Shown here piece by piece: positions 1-8,991 of a stretch of DNA of 36,465 nt. Origin of the DNA: Planctomycetota bacterium (lineage in GTDB: Bacteria; Planctomycetota; Planctomycetia; Pirellulales; Lacipirellulaceae). The stretch covers positions 1 to 36,465 of the forward strand of contig JABDGM010000045.1 of assembly GCA_013286045.1 (NCBI GenBank), written 5' to 3'. The position numbers and the translations under genes were made by a program. Every line of letters begins with the position of its first letter. Position 1 is the first letter of the stretch. A model generated the notes under the pieces. The model did not search any database, was not told the DNA's origin, and worked only from the letters and a program-made list of their open reading frames with translations.

Positions 1-1452
1 ATCTGGCCCAGTTACGAAGAGTTTGCCTACCGGCTGGAGATCTGGGGCGAAACGGTCGACAAGCTCGAGAGCATTTACATCTACCCTGCGAAACACTTCG
101 TGCTGCCCGAGGAGCGGATCCACAACGCGGTGGATGAAATTCGAAAAGAGCTGCGAGAGCGGCTCGAGCTGTTCAAATCACAAGGCAAGCTGCTCGAGGC
201 TCAGCGACTGAGCGCGAGGACGCGGTACGACGTTGAGATGATGATGGAGATGGGCTATTGCCCAGGTATCGAGAACTACAGCCGGCCGCTCAGCGGGCGC
301 AAAGTGGGCGAACCGCCGTATACGTTGTTCGATTTCTTTCCGAAGGATTATTTGCTGATCGTCGATGAGTCGCACGCAACAGTTCCGCAGATCGGGGCGA
401 TGTACAGCGGCGATCGTAGCCGGAAGGAGACGCTTGTCGAGCACGGCTTCCGGCTTCCGTGTGCGCTCGACAATCGGCCGCTGAAGTTTAAAGAGTGGCA
501 AGAACGGCTTAATCAGGTCGTCTACGTGTCGGCGACGCCGGGGCCGTTCGAACTTGAGCAGACGGGCGGCGAAGTGGTCGAGCAGGTCGTGCGGCCGACG
601 GGGCTGTTGGACCCGGTGATTGAGATTGTCTCGGCCCGCGGACAGGTGCCGCATTTGCTGGGACAGGTCCGAGAGCGTTCTGCGGCCGGCGAGCGGGTGT
701 TGGTAACGACGCTCACCAAGCGGTTAGCCGAGGACTTGGCTGCGTACTTCACGGAAGAAGGCGTGATGTGCAAATGGCTGCATAGCGAGCTCGATGCGTT
801 CGAGCGGGTCGAGCTGCTGCGTGACTTGCGGTTAGGAAAGTTTGAAGCGCTGATCGGGGTGAATTTGCTCCGCGAAGGCCTCGATTTGCCGGAGGTTTCG
901 ATGGTCGCCATTCTGGACGCCGACAAGGAAGGGTTTTTGCGGAGCGAGACGTCGCTCATGCAAACGATCGGGCGGGCGGCGCGCAATGTGAACTCAAAGG
1001 TCATTTTGTACGCCGATCGTGTGACGGTCGCGATGCAGCGCACGATTGATGAAACTGATCGCCGCCGCGCGTTGCAGCAGGCATATAACAAGGAGCACGG
1101 CATTACGCCGGCGACGATCAAGAAGGCGATTGTTGCGGGCATTGAAGCGCAAGCCAGTGCTCATGCCGAGGCGAATGCGAAGGTCGGGCGCACGGATGAG
1201 ACGGTCTACATCACCGAGGAGTACATCACGGAGCTGGAAGGCGAGATGATGGCGGCGGCCGAGGCGATGGAGTTCGAGCGGGCGGCTTCCATTCGCGATC
1301 GCATTACGGCGATGCGCGAACAAATCGGCGAGCCGGTTTCTGCTGTGCCTGAGAAAGAGGCTGGCGGCAAGAAACGCCGGGGCGCGAAGAAGAAGCAGGG
1401 GGATCCGGCTGCGTGGAAAGGGCGTGTGCCCCGGCCGAAGCGGAACGTGTGA
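1..1452 (+). CDS. uvrB: UvrABC excision nuclease subunit B, 5'-truncated by the window edge
   Basis: This is the C-terminal 483 residues of UvrB, the damage-verifying helicase-like subunit of nucleotide excision repair, which acts with UvrA and UvrC in the cytoplasm. The frame is open from base 1, so the first GTG at 100 is not a start; about 190 N-terminal residues, including Walker A, lie outside the window. Visible are the YPAKHFV segment, the helicase box [20 protein letters not shown], the [20 protein letters not shown] motif VI region, and a C-terminal UVR domain ([20 protein letters not shown]) that binds UvrC. A short basic lysine- and arginine-rich tail follows the UVR domain. The gene converges on the TPR gene with only five bases between the stop codons. 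Family assignment is very secure. Confidence 0.97.
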   Translation: MWPSYEEFAYRLEIWGETVDKLESIYIYPAKHFVLPEERIHNAVDEIRKELRERLELFKSQGKLLEAQRLSARTRYDVEMMMEMGYCPGIENYSRPLSGRKVGEPPYTLFDFFPKDYLLIVDESHATVPQIGAMYSGDRSRKETLVEHGFRLPCALDNRPLKFKEWQERLNQVVYVSATPGPFELEQTGGEVVEQVVRPTGLLDPVIEIVSARGQVPHLLGQVRERSAAGERVLVTTLTKRLAEDLAAYFTEEGVMCKWLHSELDAFERVELLRDLRLGKFEALIGVNLLREGLDLPEVSMVAILDADKEGFLRSETSLMQTIGRAARNVNSKVILYADRVTVAMQRTIDETDRRRALQQAYNKEHGITPATIKKAIVAGIEAQASAHAEANAKVGRTDETVYITEEYITELEGEMMAAAEAMEFERAASIRDRITAMREQIGEPVSAVPEKEAGGKKRRGAKKKQGDPAAWKGRVPRPKRNV

Positions 1453-1457
1453 TGCAC

Positions 1458-3815
1458 TTACGGTGCACCACGATATTTTTTTATCAACGCTTCTAGTTGA
1501 TCGGCGACCGCCGAGTTTCCCGAGGAGCGAGCGGCTTCGATACCGCGTTGGGCAACCTCGATGGCATCAGCAGTTTGGTGCGCGGCCATCAGCGTGTCTG
1601 CGAGAAACGAATAGATAACGAGCAGGTTCGGATTTAGTTGCAAAGCCTCTTGAAATTGAGCGATTGCTTCGGGGCCGCGATTGAGTTTGACCAATGCCGT
1701 GCCGAGGCTGAAATGCGCTTCGGCCGCATTGGGCTGCAACTCGACGGCTCGCTGATACAAGGCAGCTGCTTGTTTGAAATCGCCTTGGGCGGCGACTACA
1801 TTGCCCAAATTGCAATAGGCGCCGGCGTTCTTCGGATTGAGCTCTAGGAATCGTTGAAAGTGCTGGATCGCACCGGGTATGTCGCCCGAATTGTAGAGTG
1901 CGATACCAAGATTGTTGTGTGCAGCGGACAAATCGGGTCGCAATTCGAGCGCGTGCTTGAATTGTTCGATCGCCTCGGGCAACTGTCCTTGGGCGGCGAG
2001 TGTCGAGCCTAAGTTGTTGAGTACGTCGGGATCTTCGGGCGAGCTGGATTTGGCGTTTTCCAGCACGGCTCGTGCTTCGTCGGGGCGGCCGGCGGCGGTC
2101 AGCGCTCGGCCCAGATTGTTGCGGGCATCGGCGTGCTGCGGGTTCACGCGGAGCGCATGCTGGAGCACTTCGATCGCTTCGGGAGAGCGGCCCAGTTGGA
2201 TGAGCGCGATGCCCATATTGTTAAGCGCGCCGACATGTTCGGGCTTGAGCGCGAGCGCAGCGTTGAGTGAATCGATCGCCTCGGGGATGCGGCCGGCGTA
2301 GATGAGTGCGAAGCCGAGCGCGCTGCGAGCGTTCGCATAGTTGGGGTTGGCATCGACGGCCGTTTTGAGCTCTTCGAAGCTTTCTTGCTCCTTGCCGGCG
2401 TAATTTAGAAGAAGACCCAGATTGTAATGGGCGAGATAGTTGTTCGGCTGTGCCGCCTCCACCTGTCGCCATAGCAGCATTTCATCGTAATAGTCACCGA
2501 GTCTTTGGGCACTTACGACGCCGGCGAGCAACGCCAAAAGGATCGCTGCGGCCGGGGCGGCGAAGTGCCAGCGCGTTGATGTAGTGGTCGCCGTACTGCG
2601 TTGACGCCAGGCGTTCAGCAGAAGATACGCGCCGACGACAACCATGACGACCAGCGACGCTAACGGCAAATACAGGCGCCGCTCGGCGGCGGTCTCGGTG
2701 AGTATCGGGACGAAAAAGGTTGGTGCGATAACGGCGGCCATGAAGGCGAGCAAAAATCCGGACGGGCGGTTTTTCACGAGCAACACAAAGGTGATCCAAC
2801 CTAATAAGATTACGGGAAGCACATACTGCCAGGCGTCGGCGACGCTTTTGAAGTACGGCAACTCGTATTCGCAGAGCAGCGGCGAGGGCCATATCGCAAG
2901 CTTGAGATAGATCAGCAGCACTTCGCATTGGGTGAGCCACCACTGGTAGGCGGGCACATCGAAGTGAAAACCGGCCGAGCCGCTGCGCGGGCCGCCGATG
3001 TTGAGTGCAAACAAGATGATCCAAGTGGAAAATAGACCGATGTAGAGCGGCCGCGATTCGCGAAGCGCTCGGCCAAAAGATCCTGAGATAAACGTGCGAT
3101 CGAATAGCAGCACGATGATTGGTGCGGACACCATCACTTCTTTCGAGGCCATGCCGCAGGCGCAGGAGAGCACGGCGAGAGTCAGCCACGTGGTGCGGTT
3201 CGAATTGCTTGCAGGCGACGAAGACGGATTGGCGGCCCAATATCGAAGGCTGCAATACAGAGTTGCAAGGTAGAACAGCGCCATCATGAGTTCGGTTCGC
3301 TGCGTGGTATAGATTACCGCTTCGGTCTGCAGCGGATGGAGCGCCCAAAGCAGCGCTGCCGCGAGCGCGAGCCAACTTGCGTCGGCTTCAAATCGCCCGT
3401 TGAAATACGCGAGGCGCAACGTGCGGCGGACGACTTCATACAAAAGGCAGGCGGAGAGAAAATGAATCGCGACATTCACCACGTGGTAACCGAGCGGATT
3501 GAATCCGCCGATTAGATAGTTGATCGCGAACGTCAGGTTCACCAGCGGCCGGCCGGACGTGGGAAGATCGAGCGGCGGATTCAGTGGTCCCGGTTGGTCC
3601 TCGGTGCCGATCGGCGGCCATAGCGATTGGATCGAAGGGTTTTCCGTGATGGAAATCTGATCGTCGAACAGGAACGGCGCATTCAGCGCCTGGCAGTAAA
3701 CGGCGGCGATGGCAACGCCCAGAATAATTGCGACGACCCATGGTCGCAGTGAGTCGGCCGCTATGGGCTGCGGCTCGTTGACCGGCGCGGGTGAGTGCTT
3801 GCCGCCCGTTTTCAT
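1458..3815 (-). CDS. GT-C-like multi-span membrane protein with C-terminal TPR repeats
   Basis: This 785-residue protein has an N-terminal half of about ten predicted membrane spans (roughly residues 25-430) and a C-terminal half of about nine tetratricopeptide repeats (roughly 450-780, each with a NNLG- or NALG-type helix start). The first loop carries FLFDD (D51-D52), like the catalytic acidic pair of GT-C glycosyltransferases. An AERRLYLP segment in the membrane part recalls TMTC/PMT-type proteins. It probably transfers a sugar from a lipid carrier to proteins held by the TPR array, but that is inference; a pure scaffold role is possible. The ATG overlaps the stop of the upstream methyltransferase gene (ATGA at 3812-3815), which suggests translational coupling. 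Confidence 0.82.
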   Translation of the reverse strand: MKTGGKHSPAPVNEPQPIAADSLRPWVVAIILGVAIAAVYCQALNAPFLFDDQISITENPSIQSLWPPIGTEDQPGPLNPPLDLPTSGRPLVNLTFAINYLIGGFNPLGYHVVNVAIHFLSACLLYEVVRRTLRLAYFNGRFEADASWLALAAALLWALHPLQTEAVIYTTQRTELMMALFYLATLYCSLRYWAANPSSSPASNSNRTTWLTLAVLSCACGMASKEVMVSAPIIVLLFDRTFISGSFGRALRESRPLYIGLFSTWIILFALNIGGPRSGSAGFHFDVPAYQWWLTQCEVLLIYLKLAIWPSPLLCEYELPYFKSVADAWQYVLPVILLGWITFVLLVKNRPSGFLLAFMAAVIAPTFFVPILTETAAERRLYLPLASLVVMVVVGAYLLLNAWRQRSTATTTSTRWHFAAPAAAILLALLAGVVSAQRLGDYYDEMLLWRQVEAAQPNNYLAHYNLGLLLNYAGKEQESFEELKTAVDANPNYANARSALGFALIYAGRIPEAIDSLNAALALKPEHVGALNNMGIALIQLGRSPEAIEVLQHALRVNPQHADARNNLGRALTAAGRPDEARAVLENAKSSSPEDPDVLNNLGSTLAAQGQLPEAIEQFKHALELRPDLSAAHNNLGIALYNSGDIPGAIQHFQRFLELNPKNAGAYCNLGNVVAAQGDFKQAAALYQRAVELQPNAAEAHFSLGTALVKLNRGPEAIAQFQEALQLNPNLLVIYSFLADTLMAAHQTADAIEVAQRGIEAARSSGNSAVADQLEALIKKYRGAP

Positions 3816-4681
3816 CCATGCCGGGGCTCAAAGAAAGCCCACTCCTGTTCGGCATATCGTTCGGTCAATACGCGGCGCCGTGTTTCCAAGTGAAGATTGG
3901 CGAGCTCGGGGACGTCGAATTTTTTCGCGCGCTTAATAATATCGATGCTGGTAATCAAGGTCACGTCGTGCGTGGGCTTGAAAACATTAAGAACTTTATC
4001 CGTGATGGTGAGATCGATCACATCGTGCATTTCCACGAGCACATCGCAGTTGCCTAGGTTGGCGACGGCGGCGGGTGTGAAGAGGTCGGCCTCGTAGCCT
4101 TCACAATCGCAGATGATCAGGCCCCGGCCAGAGAACTTGAACTTAGCCAGCACTTCGGGCGAGCAGGCCGATTGGATATCGACGCGACTCCGCACGCCGT
4201 TGAGTTCGGCGAGCGAGGCGCAGAACTCGCGTTGCTTCGGCTCGATATCGTAAGCGGTTACCTTGGCATTGGGGTGGCGGCGAGCGAAGCCAACCGCGTA
4301 GTAACCTTCCGCACAGCCGACATTCAAAATATCGGTGTAAGGGCGGTCTTTAATCTTATCGAGGATTGGGGTCAGTTCGCGTTCGTATACGCCCAGCAAC
4401 TTCGGAAGACAGGCGCTCCCTAAGCGGGCTAGCGAAGGGTACTTGGTGCCCGCGAATGGGCCGCGGCGTACGGTGAGGTCTTTGGAGAGGTCACGTTCGA
4501 GTTGGCTTTCTTCTTCCAATACTTCCTTGGGGAATCGCATGTCGTTGTGAAAACGATTCATGTAGGCAACGCAACGCGCGAGCGGCCGATGGACGAATCG
4601 CGATCCCAAGTCGCTCGTAGCAATTGCTTTGAGAAGCGGTTTGCTAGCGCCAAGGACAGCTTGTTTAAGTCGGCCGGGCAT
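3812..4681 (-). CDS. FkbM-like class I SAM-dependent methyltransferase
   Basis: The 289-residue protein has a Rossmann methyltransferase core. Motif I is ILNVGCAEGYYAVG (about residues 118-131), followed by an acidic strand end (YDIEP) for the SAM ribose and a FkbM-like IICDCEGYEADLF segment. The N-terminal 110 residues are helical and not recognised. The substrate is unknown; FkbM-type enzymes often O-methylate sugars or small molecules. The stop overlaps the start of the GT-C/TPR gene by four bases, so the two products are probably made together and may act on the same glycan or glycoprotein. The upstream membrane-protein gene ends 57 bases before this ATG. Function beyond methyl transfer is inference. 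Confidence 0.8.
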   Translation of the reverse strand: MPGRLKQAVLGASKPLLKAIATSDLGSRFVHRPLARCVAYMNRFHNDMRFPKEVLEEESQLERDLSKDLTVRRGPFAGTKYPSLARLGSACLPKLLGVYERELTPILDKIKDRPYTDILNVGCAEGYYAVGFARRHPNAKVTAYDIEPKQREFCASLAELNGVRSRVDIQSACSPEVLAKFKFSGRGLIICDCEGYEADLFTPAAVANLGNCDVLVEMHDVIDLTITDKVLNVFKPTHDVTLITSIDIIKRAKKFDVPELANLHLETRRRVLTERYAEQEWAFFEPRHG

Positions 4682-4738
4682 GACATGAACCTCGATTCGG
4701 TGGGGCGCTATGAGTCCGTGAGAGAGAAATTATTATCG

Positions 4739-5299
4739 CTAGACCGATGCGCCTGGCCAAAGCATCGCAAAAATAGCGCCCGTAATGAGGCCGTAGGCGA
4801 TGCCGTCAACGATATCCGACACCATGCGGCGGCCGAACCAGATGCCGTTCAGAATGTTGGCCGTGCCGTAGGTGAGGACACCGGCGGTGCCGACGAAGCG
4901 GAAGACGAACCAGCGATCATTGCCTGGCGGAATGACCATGCCGGCCAGGTACGCGATGACGGCGTTCGCGATAACGAAGAACAGCACAGTGCAGGCCATG
5001 TTGACGCCCATGTTCGGCGGCGACGCCCACAGCGTAAGCGTGCCGCGCGGGCCGGATTTCATTTTGGCTTTGTACGATTCGCCTTTCATGGCCTCCGGCG
5101 TGGGAGCGTACGGAAAGCAGTACTGACCGCCGGTGAGGTTATCTTTTCTGAGTTGCTGCATGACGGCGTCTTCGTTCGGCAGGCCGATCCAGTCTTTTTT
5201 GTGGTGCGGCAGGACCATCCAGGCGCAGAAGCTGGCGAAGAAAAGGGCGACTCCCGAAATCAGAATTGGTAGCCAGAGCGAAGTGAGACTTGTGAGCAT
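4739..5299 (-). CDS. Four-span membrane protein of unknown function
   Basis: I do not recognise a characterised family. The 186-residue product has four likely membrane helices (about 6-28, 100-122, 131-150 and 162-182). A soluble loop of about 70 residues after helix 1 is rich in lysine and proline and contains GGQYCFPYAP. The ATG at 5299 is chosen over a TTG 18 bases upstream because an AAGGGA ribosome site lies six bases before it. The gene sits between the GspF-domain gene (80 bases upstream) and the methyltransferase gene (57 bases downstream) on the same strand, so it may share their transcript. Similar small membrane proteins are common hypotheticals in planctomycetes (recollection, not a search). 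Confidence 0.75.
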   Translation of the reverse strand: MLTSLTSLWLPILISGVALFFASFCAWMVLPHHKKDWIGLPNEDAVMQQLRKDNLTGGQYCFPYAPTPEAMKGESYKAKMKSGPRGTLTLWASPPNMGVNMACTVLFFVIANAVIAYLAGMVIPPGNDRWFVFRFVGTAGVLTYGTANILNGIWFGRRMVSDIVDGIAYGLITGAIFAMLWPGASV

Positions 5300-5379
5300 G
5301 CAACGTCCCTTAATCAACGAGGGGGGATGGATGGCTAGCGCGCTTAGTTTAGCTGAAACGCACTACGTCGCAAGCGTTG

Positions 5380-6426
5380 TTAGCGGGTCATCTTAAGAGC
5401 GTCGTTGATCGTGCCGAGGTAGAAGCCGGCGAGGCGGAAAATCAAAAGCACGATGATGCCCATGACGCACAGACCGACGAACCAGCCGAACGCGGTCGAC
5501 AGCGTTTTGATCGCAAGCTCGGCTTCCTCTTCGTAACGGTTCGAGAGGCGTTCCATCGATTCGACGATGCGCCCGCTTTCTTCGGCGACGGCAAGTGCGT
5601 CGACAAACTCGCCAGGAAAGACGCCGGCGTGCGAGAAGGCTACGTGAATCGGGTCGCCGTGGACGACGTCGTTCACAATTTGATCGGTGTGTTGGATGTA
5701 ATAATCGGTGCCGGTGGTGCGGAGTGCGAGCGGAATGATGCGGCGGAGATCCATTTCGACGTTCAGCGTTAGATGCAGGGCCCACGCGAGCCGTGCGAGT
5801 GCGATCCGCTGTAGCGCGTTGCCGATGACGGGTAGCCGCATGACGGCACGCTGCAACGGGCGTGTCCAGAGCATGCCGCGCTTCACGGCGATGACGATAC
5901 CAGCGATGCACAGGCCAACGGCCGCGATGAAGTTGATGTAGATGATCAGGCCGCGGGTACCGACCAAACCGAAGCCCAGGATATCGATCGGCTGGCCGTT
6001 GTTGCGTTGGGCGACGATGCCGAGGATCCAAATCAGTGCGCCGACGACGAGAATTGAAAACGCCAGCTCGAACATCGGCCAGGCAATCGCGCCGAGAAAC
6101 AAGCGCTGTGCTTGGACCTGACGTCGGTAATGCAATTCGAGTCGGCGAAAGACGCGGCCGAGCGTGCCGGTGTGCTCGCCGACATCGGTCATTTCGCGAA
6201 ACAACGACGGGAACAGACTGCCGGTGCCTGCGAGTGCAGCGCTGAGGCTGTCACCACGATTGATCGCATCGCGAATGCTTTGAAAATATTGCTTCGGGCG
6301 GCCGTGGGCCATATCGGTCTCGCGCTGCCAGGTGCGGCGGATGTCGATACCCGAATCGGTTTCCACCGCCAGCCGATGGCACAACTCGGAGAGTGCCTTA
6401 TTCGAAAGTTGCGGCTGGAGAAACAT
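5380..6426 (-). CDS. Lone type II secretion/type IV pilus GspF-domain membrane protein
   Basis: The 348-residue product resembles the inner-membrane platform protein GspF/PilC. It has two T2SSF-type helical domains (about residues 10-110 and 205-310) and membrane segments near 112-136, 157-182 and 312-335. The second domain has the usual GEFVDALAVAEESGRI pattern, and the first has the matching REMTDVGEHTGTLGRVF. The ATG at 6426 is preferred to a TTG at 6522 because the family begins close to the first domain; no clear ribosome site was seen. No GspE, GspG or secretin gene is adjacent, so it is an orphan platform gene. It is probably part of a dispersed pseudopilus or pilus machine, which is inference. 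Confidence 0.85.
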   Translation of the reverse strand: MFLQPQLSNKALSELCHRLAVETDSGIDIRRTWQRETDMAHGRPKQYFQSIRDAINRGDSLSAALAGTGSLFPSLFREMTDVGEHTGTLGRVFRRLELHYRRQVQAQRLFLGAIAWPMFELAFSILVVGALIWILGIVAQRNNGQPIDILGFGLVGTRGLIIYINFIAAVGLCIAGIVIAVKRGMLWTRPLQRAVMRLPVIGNALQRIALARLAWALHLTLNVEMDLRRIIPLALRTTGTDYYIQHTDQIVNDVVHGDPIHVAFSHAGVFPGEFVDALAVAEESGRIVESMERLSNRYEEEAELAIKTLSTAFGWFVGLCVMGIIVLLIFRLAGFYLGTINDALKMTR

Positions 6427-6528
6427 GGGCGAGTCGATTGTCCAAAGTCCGATGGCTATTGCTTCGCCATTTACATCGTACACTATTGCCGCGTTGGGCA
6501 ATGGACGACCGCCCGTGGACAAGGAACG

Positions 6529-7125
6529 CTACGGTGGCATTCCGTGCTCGGAACCGGCCTTTGACCAGATGCCGCGGCCGGCCTGGCGGGCTTCGTCCTG
6601 AGCGGCCAAGAAGCGGTGCTTCATGACAGGGCTGTAGTTCCAATCGGTGCGGGCGTCGGCAAGGCCGGCCCGCACTAGTTCCTCGTTCAGCATGACATCG
6701 CCATCCCAAACGAATGCTAGAAATCGATCGTAACGATCTTTGCGCTCGGCGCTGAACGTGAGTCGCACCCGGTTGTGAGCTCCTTTGAGAAAATCCTTCG
6801 TGAACTGACTCGCCTCGGGTCCCCACGGCTCCACGGGCCAGTTTGGCTTCACCGACTCTGGACAGTTGATGCCTTGGAGGCGGATCCGCGCCCCCGAGAC
6901 GAGCAGGATCGTGTCGCCGTCGACATCGCGCGCGACATCGTGGATACCTTCTTGGAGTTGCTCCGGCGCGGCCGCGGGGTGGACGGTCGCGGCGTACGCG
7001 CGCCACAGGACAACGCACAGGATCAGTGCCCAGATCGCGGTCGCACGATGATCGTACCAATAGCGGCGCGAGCCTCGGCGAGTCGGAATTGCAGTGCCTG
7101 GCGCAACAACTGTTGAGCGTGGCAT
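6529..7125 (-). CDS. Membrane-anchored thermonuclease-family (SNase-fold) protein
   Basis: The 198-residue protein has one N-terminal membrane anchor (about 28-46) and an SNase-like OB-fold domain (about 62-190). The domain should therefore lie outside the inner membrane. Counterparts of the staphylococcal nuclease residues can be placed: R82 (for R35), E90 (general base, for E43) and R134 (for R87), plus D69/D71 in a DGDT motif. The usual metal-binding D40-T41 pair reads N-C here (GINCPE), a variation that could weaken calcium binding. A role in extracellular or periplasmic nucleic-acid breakdown is likely. It lies about 100 bases upstream of the GspF gene on the same strand. The start codon has no clear ribosome site. 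Confidence 0.87.
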   Translation of the reverse strand: MPRSTVVAPGTAIPTRRGSRRYWYDHRATAIWALILCVVLWRAYAATVHPAAAPEQLQEGIHDVARDVDGDTILLVSGARIRLQGINCPESVKPNWPVEPWGPEASQFTKDFLKGAHNRVRLTFSAERKDRYDRFLAFVWDGDVMLNEELVRAGLADARTDWNYSPVMKHRFLAAQDEARQAGRGIWSKAGSEHGMPP

Positions 7126-7179
7126 AGAACTACGATGCGTGCGCGAATTGGCGCGAACTGATGCTGTGGCGCGGTGGTA

Positions 7180-7497
7180 CTAAACCGCCGGTTTGCTCAG
7201 CTCGAAGCGCTCTGCGGCGCGGCGGCCAAGCGGGTCTTGAAGGAAGCGCTTGCAGCAATTGCCGCAGAGGTCGAATCGCTTTTTGCGATACGTTTCCGTC
7301 CCCAGCAGGGCGCCATCTTCATCGAACTCGTCGAAGCGTTCGAGCACTTCGTGGAAATCTTCGAGGTGGTCGCGATCTTCATCCATCCGCACTTCTTCCG
7401 GCGAAGGAGCAGCGTACAACTCCATTTGTACGACGTAGCTCGATTCGTGCTGCGGATCGATCTCACACTGGCAAAGATCGCAAATGTAACGAATCAT
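7180..7497 (-). CDS. Small acidic zinc-ribbon protein, planctomycete-type hypothetical
   Basis: The 105-residue protein has an N-terminal CDLCQCEID and a C-terminal DLCGNCCKRFLQDPLGR, which together look like a split two-CxxC zinc ribbon. Between them is a very acidic helical stretch (about residues 30-70). I chose the ATG at 7497 (MIRYICDLC) because an AAAGGA site lies about ten bases upstream. An in-frame ATG at 7554 has no ribosome site and adds a tail I do not recognise. From memory, proteins with this start and the closing NPLGR-like motif recur in planctomycetes; their role is unknown. It is transcribed in the same direction as the thermonuclease-fold gene, 54 bases ahead of it. Confidence 0.72.
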   Translation of the reverse strand: MIRYICDLCQCEIDPQHESSYVVQMELYAAPSPEEVRMDEDRDHLEDFHEVLERFDEFDEDGALLGTETYRKKRFDLCGNCCKRFLQDPLGRRAAERFELSKPAV

Positions 7498-8006
7498 CTC
7501 GCGACAATCCTTTCTTGATTCGAGTTCGAAATCGAAGTGACGCGTTACGTTCATCGTAATGAGGTTTCATCGCGGGGAGCAAGTGAGAATGTGAAGTTTT
7601 TGCGAATCAAGATGAGTGCGTTTCAACCACTACGAATTGCTTGCGCGATGCGATGACTTTTGCACCGCCATCGGTATGCTAGTTGCGTCCCGGAATTGCA
7701 ATTGACAGCAGTCTCTCGAGGTGAATTTTCATGCTGCAAGCGACACACATTTAGTGGCGCGTTTCATCAAGTTCTCGTAGTCTTCGTCTAGTTTAGTGGC
7801 GCCGAACTAATCGAGATTTGTTCAGTAAAACCGCGAATCGGGAACCGTAAACGCACATCCCAGAGCATCTCCACCGAAATTGGCGCTGGAAAGTCGCCAG
7901 GGTGGGGGCTAAAATAAAATACAGTGTTGCGATCTTGGCCGGATCGAGCTGTTCCTGATGCCACTCATGGGCCTGCCAGGCAGGTTTGGCAGGCGCTCGC
8001 GTGCCT
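7498..8006. other. Intergenic stretch between zinc-ribbon and HNH genes
   Basis: About 500 bases without a supported gene lie between divergent genes, so promoters for both should be here, but no convincing -35/-10 pair was found. Two copies of the 11-base word TTTAGTGGCGC lie at 7750-7760 and 7792-7802. A short palindrome CCTGCCAGGCAGG is at 7972-7984, with a further inverted GGCAGGC at 7988-7994 just before the HNH start. Nothing here looks like a mobile element. Confidence 0.5.
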
Positions 8007-8642
8007 ATGACTAACGCGTCTAGTAATGCAGCTTTAAGTTCCAGCGTTCTGCTGCTGAACCGTCAGTACGTAGCGATCCACGTGGTGGATGTGCGACGAG
8101 CTTTTGTGCTCTTGTTTCGCCGCTTGGCAGAAGTGATCCACATCGAAGGGGATCAGTGGGCGAACCACGACTTCGAATCGTGGCGTGAAATCAGCGAGAT
8201 GCAGTCCCACTTCAAGGAGCCGCACCAAGACTGGGTGCAAAGCGTGCACTTCGAGCTGCAGGTGCCGCGTGTGCTGCGGCTGTTGCACTATGATCGAGTG
8301 CCCAAGCAGCGTGTGCGGCTCAATCGCCGAAACATTTTTGCTCGCGACGGAAACCTGTGCCAATACTGCGGCAAGCGGTTTGCGACGAGCGAATTGAGCC
8401 TTGATCACGTGGTGCCGACGTGCCGCGGCGGCGACACCTCGTGGGAGAATTTGGTGTGCGCGTGCGTGCGGTGCAATGTCCGCAAAGGGGGCCGTACGCC
8501 GCAGGAAGCGGGTATTCGGTTGATCAAGAAACCGGTGCGACCGAAGCGCAGCCCGCTGCTGACGATCAAGCTCGGTAACCCGAAGTACGCGAGCTGGAAG
8601 ACGTTCCTCGACTCGGCGTACTGGTCGGTGGATTTGAAATAG
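8007..8642 (+). CDS. HNH endonuclease family protein
   Basis: The 211-residue protein carries a C-terminal HNH nuclease domain (about residues 108-170). The zinc ligands are CQYC (C118, C121) and CVRC (C153, C156), and the catalytic ββα-metal motif is LDHVVP (H134), WENL (N148) and a final N-x-x-K. An N-terminal region of about 100 residues (LLNRQYVAIHVVDVRRAF...) is typical of the stand-alone bacterial HNH group often found as housekeeping hypotheticals. The ATG at 8007 is preferred to an upstream TTG at 7986. No toxin, immunity, restriction or phage gene is nearby, so a role in DNA processing is inferred only from the fold. Confidence 0.88.
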   Translation: MTNASSNAALSSSVLLLNRQYVAIHVVDVRRAFVLLFRRLAEVIHIEGDQWANHDFESWREISEMQSHFKEPHQDWVQSVHFELQVPRVLRLLHYDRVPKQRVRLNRRNIFARDGNLCQYCGKRFATSELSLDHVVPTCRGGDTSWENLVCACVRCNVRKGGRTPQEAGIRLIKKPVRPKRSPLLTIKLGNPKYASWKTFLDSAYWSVDLK

Positions 8643-8655
8643 CGCGAAGCGGCGT

Positions 8656-8694
8656 CAGCGCGCTCCTCTTCGAGTCGCGGCTAAACGCGCGCTG
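8656..8694. terminator. Possible bidirectional hairpin between convergent genes
   Basis: CAGCGCGC at 8656-8663 is repeated inverted as GCGCGCTG at 8687-8694, between the ends of the HNH and ferredoxin genes. There is no clear T-run on either side, so termination is only suggested by position. Confidence 0.3.
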
Positions 8695-8697
8695 GTG

Positions 8698-8976
8698 CTA
8701 TTCTTTTACGAGAGGCTCTTTCTTCTCGGTGATCACGGGGCACTGCGGCGCCATTTCTTTGTTGAGCTCGATGAACGGCTTCCATTCTTCCGGCACGTTG
8801 TCTTCGTGGAAGATGGCTTCGACCGGGCACTCGGGCACGCAAGCTTCGCAATCGATGCACTCATCGGCGTGGATGTATAGAATCTTCTCGCCTTCGTAGA
8901 AACATTCCACCGGGCACACCACTACGCAATCGGTGTACTTGCAAGCAAAGCACGGTTCGCAAACGACGTGCGTCAT
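8698..8976 (-). CDS. fdxA: FdxA-like 7Fe/8Fe ferredoxin
   Basis: The 92-residue protein is a soluble electron carrier with two iron-sulfur clusters. The first motif is [17 protein letters not shown] and the second [12 protein letters not shown], followed by a C-terminal tail ([20 protein letters not shown]) very like Azotobacter ferredoxin I. The first cluster group has an extra cysteine (CEPCFAC), so whether it holds 3Fe-4S or 4Fe-4S cannot be settled by eye. The ATG at 8976 is fixed by a GGAGG site ten bases upstream; the in-frame TTG at 8985 lies almost on top of that site. No redox partner gene is adjacent. The gene appears monocistronic. Confidence 0.93.
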   Translation of the reverse strand: MTHVVCEPCFACKYTDCVVVCPVECFYEGEKILYIHADECIDCEACVPECPVEAIFHEDNVPEEWKPFIELNKEMAPQCPVITEKKEPLVKE

Positions 8977-8986
8977 GAGTCGCAAT

Positions 8987-8991
8987 CCTCC
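8987..8991 (-). promoter_or_regulatory. Shine-Dalgarno site deciding the ferredoxin start
   Basis: GGAGG on the minus strand is ten bases before the ATG at 8976 and only one base before the competing TTG at 8985. It therefore supports the shorter 92-residue protein. Confidence 0.65.

Noticed and set aside
100-1452. GTG at 100 as the start of a short UvrB
   Set aside because: The frame is open and UvrB-like from base 1, so the gene is cut by the window edge.
4502-5272. 256-codon plus-strand open frame across two minus-strand genes
   Set aside because: It spans the start of the methyltransferase gene and most of the membrane-protein gene, has an odd composition and no domain.
7971-7994. GC-rich palindrome before the HNH gene as a mobile-element end
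   Set aside because: It is short, has no transposase or target duplication nearby, and similar words are expected by chance at this composition.
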